Shown: piece after piece, positions 58,101 to 64,000 of the stretch | Layout of the letters: every line of letters begins with the position of its first letter | How positions within the stretch are numbered: position 1 is the stretch's first letter | Origin: Nocardioides islandensis | GTDB taxonomy: Bacteria; Actinomycetota; Actinomycetes; Propionibacteriales; Nocardioidaceae | DNA: 64,000 bases | Assembly (NCBI RefSeq): GCF_015352455.1 | Contig: NZ_JADKPN010000012.1 | Coordinates: 112,769 to 176,768, forward strand | Direction of reading: 5' to 3' | Made by a program: the position numbers and the translations under genes | Notes under the pieces: generated by a model | What the model was told of the DNA's origin: nothing | Databases searched by the model: none | Seen by the model: only the letters and a program-made list of their open reading frames with translations

Positions 58101-60532
58101 CGCGCCTCCTCGGGCTCGACCTCGTCGTGGGTCGCGAACCGGCCGTAGACCTCCCACAGCTGCCCGAGGAAGAGCTTCCCGAAGCCTTCCATCGCGCCGA
58201 TGCGATGGTCGCCCCACGTCCGGAAGGTGGTCAGCTGTTTCATGAAGTCGGGGATGTGGATGGTGATGATGCCGGCGCCGAGGACGGGTACGCCGTCGTC
58301 TCCCGCGTCCGGGTCCACGTGGCCCTCCAGCACCCTCACGTAGAGCGTCGAGGTGTCCCGCCAGACGTCCAGGCCCGGCTCGTCGCGGACCTCCTTGAAC
58401 CCGGTGAACGTCATCGGGTTGCCACCGGGGCCGGTCAACCACAGCCGGTAGAGCATCTTGCGCTCGTCGGGGTCGTCGGCCTCCACGAACAGGTTGAACC
58501 AGCCCCGCTCCACGTCCAGCCGGCCGCCGAGCAGGTCGCACTCGACGTACCCCTCGGCGCGGCCCTGGTGTCCCGGCTCCGACACGAACCGGTCGACGTC
58601 GTCGACGCTGATCGTGAGCTCGAACATCATCCGCTCGCGGGCCTTCTTGCCCGCGTCGTGCCCGGCCTGCGGGTCGTCGACGCCGAGGGCCGCGAAGCCC
58701 TTCATCTGCTCGGTGAACCTGATCCCGCTCGCTCCCGCACTGCTGGTCGAGGAAGGCGCGCTAGCGCCTGTCACGAGACCCGGTGCGACGTCTTCGGCCT
58801 GCGGTTCCGACGTGGCCTGAGGGAGGTCCTCGGCCGGCGCGGGCGCGATGTGGGACGACGCGGCGGTCGTCTCCAGCAGGTGGGTCGACGCACGGTCGGC
58901 CACGGCGGCGATGGTCAGGGACGGGTTCGCGCCGACGGGGCCGGGCAGCAGCGCGCCGTCGAGCACGTAGAGCCCCGGGTGGCCGTAGACCTCGCCGTAG
59001 GAGTCGCAGACGCCCTCCCGGTCGTGGCGGCCCATCGGGGCGCCGCCGAGCGGGTGCACGGTGATGACGCGCTTGACCCACCACAGCGGGTTGTCGGCGT
59101 ACGTGCCGCCGAGCTGCTCGGCGATGGTGCGCATGGTCCCGCGGACGCCGTTGAAGTACTCCAGCGACGTCTCGGTCGTCCAGTCGACCTCCAGCCGGCC
59201 CTCGCGCAGGCGCAGCACGCCGTCCGGGACGTCGCGGCCCATGCCCAGCAGCGGGAGCGAGGTGCTGGTCAGCCGGGCGTCGCCGAGCAGCAGCGCCAGG
59301 TCGGCGCCGACGCTCGTGGCGTCGGAGTCGGTGAGGGTGCCGACCAGGCGCTCCGTCGCGAACTTGGCGGCCCGTCCGACCGTGCCGAGCGCGCCGGTCG
59401 TCTCGGCCAGCCAGGCGCCGAACGCGGGGTACCCCGCGTCCTCGATGTAGTGGCCCCTCGTTCCGTCCCCGTCCGACTCGCCATCCATGTCATCTGGCAC
59501 GCGGATCGCGCTGGTGATGACCGGCCCCGTGTTGGCGGCGAGCTGGCGGCCCACCTCTCCGTCCATGGCCTGCATCACGAACCCGAGGAGGTCGCCGTTG
59601 CCCGAGAAGCGGGTGCCGAGCGCGTCGCTCAGGCCGGGCAGGGCCGCGCGGTTGCGGAGCAGGAGGTACGACGACCCGAACGTGCCGGCGGCCAGCACCA
59701 GGCGCTCGCACTCGATCGTCTGGACGGGCAGGTCGACCGCGGGCTCGCCGTCCTGCCCGGTGTGCACGACGTAGGTGACCTCGTAGCCGCCACCGTCCAG
59801 CGGCCGGAAGCCCTTGACCTCGTGACGGACGCGGATGTCCGCGCCGGCGTGCTGCGCGGCGGACAGGTAGGTGTGGTCGAGGGTGTTCTTGGCGCCGTAG
59901 TTGCAGCCCAGGTCGCACTCGCCGCAGCCCACGCAGGTGGCCCGCGGGAGGCCGTGGACGTTGCCGTACTCCGGGTCGGGGATCTCCCCCATCCGCACCG
60001 GCTCCTCGCCCGGGCGGCGGGAGAAGCTGATGGCCAGCGGTGGCAGCATCATCGACAGGCCCGCCCCGTCGGCGGCCTCGCGCATGGCGTTGGTCTTCGG
60101 GGTGTCGGTGTAGGGGTACGCCGAGGCGCCGATCATCCTCTCGACCTCGTCGTAGTGCGGGTCGAGGTCGGCGCGGGAGATCGGCCAGTTCTCGTAGCCG
60201 CCGTTCGGCAGCGCCTGCTCGTGCACGAACCACTTCTCGTCCTTGCGCAGCAGGACGTTGGCGTAGATCAGCGACCCGCCGCCCAGGCCGGCCGAGGCGA
60301 TGCCGTCGAGGCCGGCGAAGCTCCACATCTGGAAGAGCCCGTGCCGTCCGGCCGCCGGCTCCCAGAAGTTGTGCGAGATGCCGCTCGGCGTGCGCGGGAA
60401 GCTGCCCGGCGGGTAGGCCCGCCCGCGCTCCAGCACGACGACGGAACGGCCCGCCGACGCCATCCGGTAGGACGTCACCGACCCGCCGAACCCGGACCCG
60501 ACGACTACGACATCGACCCGCTCGACCGTCAC
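58097..60532 (-). CDS. GMC oxidoreductase (cholesterol-oxidase-like) with extra C-terminal domain
   Basis: An 811-residue flavoenzyme. FAD Rossmann motif VVVGSGFGGSVTSYRMAS at about 10-27, GLGGGSLIYANVLLR at about 83-97, Cys cluster CVGCGECDLGC near 199-209 (seen in a GMC subgroup), and active-site region VHPLGGAPMG plus PGPVGANPSLTIA near 495-545. After a low-complexity linker (about 560-605), part of which is a repeat element, residues about 605-800 form a second domain also found at the N-terminus of the divergent hydrolase. GTG start; the stop overlaps the phosphoesterase start. Sterol or lipid alcohol oxidation is plausible, not proven. Confidence 0.87.
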   Translation of the reverse strand: MTVERVDVVVVGSGFGGSVTSYRMASAGRSVVVLERGRAYPPGSFPRTPSGISHNFWEPAAGRHGLFQMWSFAGLDGIASAGLGGGSLIYANVLLRKDEKWFVHEQALPNGGYENWPISRADLDPHYDEVERMIGASAYPYTDTPKTNAMREAADGAGLSMMLPPLAISFSRRPGEEPVRMGEIPDPEYGNVHGLPRATCVGCGECDLGCNYGAKNTLDHTYLSAAQHAGADIRVRHEVKGFRPLDGGGYEVTYVVHTGQDGEPAVDLPVQTIECERLVLAAGTFGSSYLLLRNRAALPGLSDALGTRFSGNGDLLGFVMQAMDGEVGRQLAANTGPVITSAIRVPDDMDGESDGDGTRGHYIEDAGYPAFGAWLAETTGALGTVGRAAKFATERLVGTLTDSDATSVGADLALLLGDARLTSTSLPLLGMGRDVPDGVLRLREGRLEVDWTTETSLEYFNGVRGTMRTIAEQLGGTYADNPLWWVKRVITVHPLGGAPMGRHDREGVCDSYGEVYGHPGLYVLDGALLPGPVGANPSLTIAAVADRASTHLLETTAASSHIAPAPAEDLPQATSEPQAEDVAPGLVTGASAPSSTSSAGASGIRFTEQMKGFAALGVDDPQAGHDAGKKARERMMFELTISVDDVDRFVSEPGHQGRAEGYVECDLLGGRLDVERGWFNLFVEADDPDERKMLYRLWLTGPGGNPMTFTGFKEVRDEPGLDVWRDTSTLYVRVLEGHVDPDAGDDGVPVLGAGIITIHIPDFMKQLTTFRTWGDHRIGAMEGFGKLFLGQLWEVYGRFATHDEVEPEEAR
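58742..58780. repeat. TGGTCGAGGA-family repeat within the GMC coding sequence
   Basis: The segment has the TGGTCGAGGA head also seen at 56191-56200, an inner GGCGC...GCGCC stem, and CACGAGACC, the reverse complement of GGTCTCGTG at 56223-56231. It keeps the reading frame and encodes about residues 584-597 (part of a Ser/Ala linker) between the FAD and C-terminal domains. It looks like an intergenic-type element captured inside a gene. Confidence 0.55.
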
Positions 60533-60763
60533 TCGATGCTCCCCGCTCGCCGCTGTTCTCGTCGCCCCGACGCTAGCCGAGCGACGCTCCGGTTGACCAT
60601 GGTTCGCGCAGGTCCGCGGACAGCCAACGGTCCGAAATGACCATTGCGGAATCCATGTCCGTGAGCAGTCTCCCGAACGCCTGTGTTCGGGGATAGCCTG
60701 CGCGATGGAACGCGTCCGAAACTGCTCGGGCGTTCAGGATCGGCCCATGAATGGCAGGGTGAC

Positions 60764-62416
60764 GTGAGCGGCTCCGGAGTGCAGTTCACCGAGACGATGC
60801 GGGGGTTCGCGTCCACCTCGGCCGTCGACGACTACACGGCGGGCTTCGAGCAGGGCAAGGCCGACGACTCGCCGCTGGAGTTCACCGTGACGGTGACCGC
60901 CGACGATGTCGACCGGCTCGTCGACGAGCCCGAGCACGAGGCCCGGCTCGAGGGAACGGTCACCGCGCCGGCGCTCTCGGCCACGCCGATGAAGGTCGAG
61001 GACGGCCGGTTCAACCTGTTGACACGCGACGCCGACCACGCCGGCGCCCGGCAGATGCTGTACGCCATGCCGCTGGTCACCGAAGACGGCCGGCGCTTCC
61101 ACCTCGAGGGCTTCAAGCAGATCCACGACGACAAGGGCCTCGACCTCTGGAAGGACACCACCACCCTCTACGTCACGGTGCACGAGGGCGGGGAGGACGG
61201 CCCGGTCGCCGCCAAGGGCATCGTCACCATCCACGTCGCCGACTTCGCCAAGCAGATGACGACCATGAGAGGCGGGCTCGGCGCGCTGGCCACGTTCAGC
61301 CGGATGTTCGCCGGGTCGCTCAACGAGTCGTTCGGGGGCGTGTTCGCCCGGCCGAGCGCCTTCAACCCGGACGCCCCGCCGCGCGAGCACCGGCCACTGC
61401 GCACGCCGCCGCCCGACGTGCACTTCTTCCGCACCGAGGACGACGTCGAGCTGCGACTGACCCGGTTCAACGGCGGCCCCAAGGGCCCGGTCATCCTCAG
61501 CCCGGGCTTCGGCACGTCGTCGTACGCCTACACGATCGACACGACCGACACGAACTTCCCCGAGTACCTCGTCGAGCACGGGTACGACGTGTGGGTGCTC
61601 GACTACCGCGCCAGCCCGTCGCTGGAGTCGGGCGGCACCCAGTTCACGCTCGACGACATCGCGGCGTACGACTATCCCGCCGCGGTGGCGAAGGTGCGTG
61701 AGGTCTCGGGCGCTGAGTCGGTGCAGGTGATGGCGCACTGCATCGGCTCGCTGACGCTCCTCATGTCGCTGGCGCTCGGGCTGGAGGGCGTGCGGCACTC
61801 GGTGGCCTCCCAGGTGACGCTGCACCCGCGGGCGGGCGTGCTCAACGAGTTGCGCTCGGGGATCTACGCCGGCAACGTGATCCAGGGACTCGGCATCGAC
61901 ACCCTGGACACCGACCCGGGCGAGGACCCCTCGTGGGCGGAGAAGCTCTACGACCGCGCGCTCCAGCTGTACCCGTCCGGCGAGGAGGACTGCGGTCTGC
62001 CGTTCTGCCGGCGGGTGATGTTCATGTACGGCGAGGTCTACGACCACGACCAGCTCAACGACGCCACCCACGAGCATCTCCACGAGGCGTTCGGCGTCGC
62101 GAACATGACGACGTTCCGGCAGATCACCCGGATCCTGCGGGCCGACCACGCCGTCACCCACGACGGCCAGGAGGCCTACCTCCCCGCCACCGACAACCTC
62201 AAGGTGCCGATCTCGTTCCTGCACGGCGAGAAGAACCGGCTGTTCACGCCCGAGGGGAGCAAGCTCACCTTCGACTACCTCGTCGAGAAGAACGGGCCCG
62301 ACCTCTACACGCGCACGGTCATCCCCGGCTACGCGCACATGGACCTCTTCATCGGCAAGGACGCCGCTCGCGACGTCTACCCCGTCATCACCGCAGAGCT
62401 CGACCGCTTCAACTGA
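60764..62416 (+). CDS. Alpha/beta hydrolase with N-terminal GMC-associated domain and Cys nucleophile
   Basis: A 550-residue protein. Residues about 1-195 are homologous to the C-terminal domain of the divergent GMC gene (VQFTETMRGFA against IRFTEQMKGFA; GFKQIHDDKGLDLWKDTTTL against GFKEVRDEPGLDVWRDTSTL). The hydrolase fold follows (about 225-550): oxyanion VILSPGFGTSSYAY, nucleophile elbow VQVMAHCIGSLTL with Cys replacing Ser, acid region LHGEKNRLFTPEG, and His in IPGYAHMDLFIGKD. Cys nucleophiles occur in PHA synthases. GTG 60764 has AGGGTG just upstream. Acts on a lipid-like ester or acyl chain by inference. Confidence 0.83.
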   Translation: MSGSGVQFTETMRGFASTSAVDDYTAGFEQGKADDSPLEFTVTVTADDVDRLVDEPEHEARLEGTVTAPALSATPMKVEDGRFNLLTRDADHAGARQMLYAMPLVTEDGRRFHLEGFKQIHDDKGLDLWKDTTTLYVTVHEGGEDGPVAAKGIVTIHVADFAKQMTTMRGGLGALATFSRMFAGSLNESFGGVFARPSAFNPDAPPREHRPLRTPPPDVHFFRTEDDVELRLTRFNGGPKGPVILSPGFGTSSYAYTIDTTDTNFPEYLVEHGYDVWVLDYRASPSLESGGTQFTLDDIAAYDYPAAVAKVREVSGAESVQVMAHCIGSLTLLMSLALGLEGVRHSVASQVTLHPRAGVLNELRSGIYAGNVIQGLGIDTLDTDPGEDPSWAEKLYDRALQLYPSGEEDCGLPFCRRVMFMYGEVYDHDQLNDATHEHLHEAFGVANMTTFRQITRILRADHAVTHDGQEAYLPATDNLKVPISFLHGEKNRLFTPEGSKLTFDYLVEKNGPDLYTRTVIPGYAHMDLFIGKDAARDVYPVITAELDRFN

Positions 62417-62446
62417 CCCCACACCTTCACCCGCACCGGGAGCACG

Positions 62447-63862
62447 ATGACCCACCCGTCCATGGAGGACCTGTTCTCCTACCCGCTCATGTCGGCGCTG
62501 ACCGAGCGGCGCACCCGCCGCATCCCGCGTGGCTTCTCGGTCAACGCCGGGCCGCTCACCCACGAGAGCCACAACGAGCCCGCGCCGCTGTCGCCGCTCG
62601 AGGAGGCCATCCTCGTCACCTGCATCACCGGCATCGTCGGCAAGACCACCCACGACGGCCCGCTGACCAAGGCGAACGGCAGCCCCGAGCTCGGCACGCC
62701 GTTCCTCAACGTGCTCGCCCGCACCGGCAGCAGCGCCGACAACTGCCAGGCGACGCACTTCTTCATGATCAACGACGACGGGATCTTCCTGCTCAAGCAC
62801 CCGACCGGCACCGCTGCTCTCGAGGCGCTCAACGCCCGGCCGCGGAACTGGGCGGAGTGGAGCGACGACGACTGGCTGTCGTACGCCGAGCAGTGCAAGG
62901 TCCGCATCTCCGACAAGCGGCTGGAGTTCCCGCGCGAGTGGCCGTACTACCTCGGCTGGAACGCCCAGGCCTCCAACGTCGCCGGCACGACGTTGTTCTA
63001 CCCCGTCATCGACTGCACCTGGCAGTACATCAACGCCCTCCTGATCATCGCCAACGAGCCGGACGGCAAGCGCTCGATGTTCATGGACGACTGGCGCCCG
63101 TTCCACCCCAAGGGCTTCGTGGAGTGGATGGTCAAGGCCGGCGGGTTCGTCCGGCCCAGCATGAAGATCCCGTACCAGCCGATCGGCGGCCTGAAGTACG
63201 TCCGCAACAAGTTCGTGAACAAGGACAACGTCGTCCCGATCGGCTTCGGGCACACCCTGCGCACCGACTACGAGAGCTTCTTCTACTTCCAGAACCTCAT
63301 GCTGCTCGGCCAGGCCATGGGCCTCGGCGGGTGGATCCACGGCGCCGTCTTCACGCCGTACATCTGGCAGAAGGAGCCGGCCAAGGACTGGCACGGCCTC
63401 GGCTTCCGGATGGAGCAGCCCAAGACCCTCAAGCCCTGGGCGCCGGTGCCGGCGTCGCAGCCCAACCCCGTCGGCATCGACGGCGTGCTCGAGGGCCTGA
63501 CGCCGCCGTACGTGAAGTCGATGGACGAGGCCGTCGACAAGGTCATGGAGATGAAGTACGGCCCGAACGGGTCGGCGTACGGCAACCCCGAGGTCTGGTC
63601 CTCGCCGTACCGGAACAAGGCCGACGCGGAGGCGTACGTCGCCAAGGGCACGCACATCGGCGACCGGCAGGTGCAGTACGTCAAGGACGCCTGCACCTAC
63701 CTGTACGAGACCTACGGCCGCTTCCCCGCCCACGTCGACGCGTTCTACTCCGGCGGCATGTGGCTCCAGTTCAGCCACCTCGAGATGGAGTACTACGACC
63801 GCTTCTTCGACCCCTCCCAGTACACCCGCCAAGCCGCCCACGACGGCCTCTGGCACGGATAG
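62447..63862 (+). CDS. Conserved hypothetical protein, oxidoreductase neighbourhood
   Basis: A 471-residue protein without signal peptide or membrane segment and with no domain I can name. It is rich in Trp/Tyr and Pro (EWPYYLGWNAQASNVAGTTL, FMDDWRPFHPKGFVEWMVKA, GFGHTLRTDYESFFYFQNLM, YSGGMWLQFSHLEMEYYDRF). An early segment (EEAILVTCITGIVGKTTHDG) suggests a nucleotide- or flavin-binding start, but this is a guess. It follows the hydrolase gene by 30 bp in the same direction, so probably one operon and one pathway. Confidence 0.7.
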   Translation: MTHPSMEDLFSYPLMSALTERRTRRIPRGFSVNAGPLTHESHNEPAPLSPLEEAILVTCITGIVGKTTHDGPLTKANGSPELGTPFLNVLARTGSSADNCQATHFFMINDDGIFLLKHPTGTAALEALNARPRNWAEWSDDDWLSYAEQCKVRISDKRLEFPREWPYYLGWNAQASNVAGTTLFYPVIDCTWQYINALLIIANEPDGKRSMFMDDWRPFHPKGFVEWMVKAGGFVRPSMKIPYQPIGGLKYVRNKFVNKDNVVPIGFGHTLRTDYESFFYFQNLMLLGQAMGLGGWIHGAVFTPYIWQKEPAKDWHGLGFRMEQPKTLKPWAPVPASQPNPVGIDGVLEGLTPPYVKSMDEAVDKVMEMKYGPNGSAYGNPEVWSSPYRNKADAEAYVAKGTHIGDRQVQYVKDACTYLYETYGRFPAHVDAFYSGGMWLQFSHLEMEYYDRFFDPSQYTRQAAHDGLWHG

Positions 63863-63869
63863 CCACTCC

Positions 63870-63915
63870 GGTGGTTGAGGTGTGAGGGCCGCCAGGCCCG
63901 AGCCTCGAAACCACC
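63870..63915. repeat. GGTGGTTGAGG-type inverted repeat
   Basis: GGTGGTT (63870-63876) pairs with AACCACC (63909-63915), and the adjoining GAGG (63877-63880) with CCTC (63903-63906). It lies 7 bp after the preceding stop and probably acts as its terminator. The sequence belongs to the same dispersed repeat class as the 39-bp units that follow. Confidence 0.6.
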
Positions 63916-63921
63916 TCTCCC

Positions 63922-63999
63922 TCGGTGGTTGAGGTGCGAGGCCGGCCACGGCCACCGTTCTCGGTGGTTGAGGTGCGAGGCCGGCCACGGCCACCGTTC
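63922..63999. repeat. 39-bp tandem repeat running off the window
   Basis: Two perfect 39-bp copies (63922-63960 and 63961-63999), each starting TCGGTGGTTGAGGTGCGAGG and containing the palindromic GGCCGGCC and GGCCACGGCC patches. The second copy ends one base before the window edge, so the array may be longer. There is no spacer variation, which excludes a CRISPR array on present evidence. Confidence 0.8.
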
Positions 64000-64000
64000 T

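Noticed and set aside
60734..63994. A 1086-codon open frame on the minus strand
   Set aside because: It is antisense to the hydrolase and the 62447 gene, which have family motifs and proper starts. Its protein is low-complexity Val/Arg/Glu-rich, as expected from a GC-rich shadow frame.
63922..64000. CRISPR array
   Set aside because: The 39-bp units are perfectly contiguous with no distinct spacers and no cas genes are near.

Overview
The window reads as a chromosomal segment of a high-GC actinobacterium, most probably Nocardioides or a close relative. The signs are very GC-rich codon use, many GTG/TTG starts with ATGA/GTGA overlaps, an F420-type luciferase-like oxidoreductase, PafBC-like WYL pairs, and short TGGTCGAGGA / GGTGGTTGAGG repeat elements in gaps. 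No tRNA, rRNA, CRISPR array, transposase or integrase was recognised. The genus is an inference from general knowledge; no search was possible.

Region 1 (1-11145) looks like a defence island. An EcsC-family gene and a GIY-YIG/T5orf172 nuclease gene run rightward. They meet tail to tail with a leftward four-gene operon: a small Cys/His-rich protein, a DUF6361 protein, a PLD-fold nuclease-like protein and an SNF2-type helicase. A tightly coupled pair of WYL-domain regulators diverges from this operon across a gap holding a perfect 7-bp inverted repeat. The DUF6361/PLD/helicase trio resembles the Azaca-type defence architecture as I remember it. A DUF4230-like membrane protein follows.

Region 2 (11146-15274) carries a degraded gene remnant, two secreted proteins and a secreted TAP-type alpha/beta hydrolase.

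Region 3 (15281-30627) is the metabolic core. A leftward acetamidase/APC-permease pair diverges from a rightward bacterial microcompartment operon: class III PLP enzyme, aldehyde dehydrogenase with a C-terminal encapsulation-peptide-like helix, BMC-T, EutQ-like small protein, BMC-P, BMC-H, BMC-T, kinase, SDR dehydrogenase and GntR/UTRA regulator. This is the gene set of the Rhodococcus/Mycobacterium microcompartment (RMM), thought to degrade aminopropanol/aminoacetone through propionaldehyde. It converges, across a 68-nt nested palindrome, on a leftward B12-dependent diol dehydratase operon: GlcG-like, fused large+medium subunit, small subunit and reactivase. That operon would also make propionaldehyde, so two routes may feed one aldehyde dehydrogenase.

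Region 4 (30676-40934) has surface and secreted functions: a PGRP amidase, a 1509-residue LamG/sugar-dehydrogenase/PKD exoprotein, and an ECF sigma/anti-sigma pair. Back-to-back ECF-like promoters with overlapping -35 elements appear to serve the sigma operon and an RTX-repeat protein. A VOC protein and a lipocalin-like protein follow.

Region 5 (40927-56186) is mostly housekeeping and regulation: FAD oxidase, K+ channel with RCK domains, GyrI-like protein, CPBP protease, NarL-type two-component system with a shared 14-nt dyad, MarR/lipoprotein divergon, degenerate HD-GYP/LuxR protein, cupin, RibD-like reductase, sulfite-oxidase-like/flavin reductase pair, MerR, SnoaL-like protein, LLM oxidoreductase, second RTX protein and TfoX-N protein.

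Region 6 (56188-64000) pairs a GMC oxidoreductase/metallophosphoesterase operon with a divergent alpha/beta hydrolase. The hydrolase shares an extra ~190-residue domain with the oxidoreductase and carries a Cys in the nucleophile position. A conserved hypothetical gene and repeats end the window.
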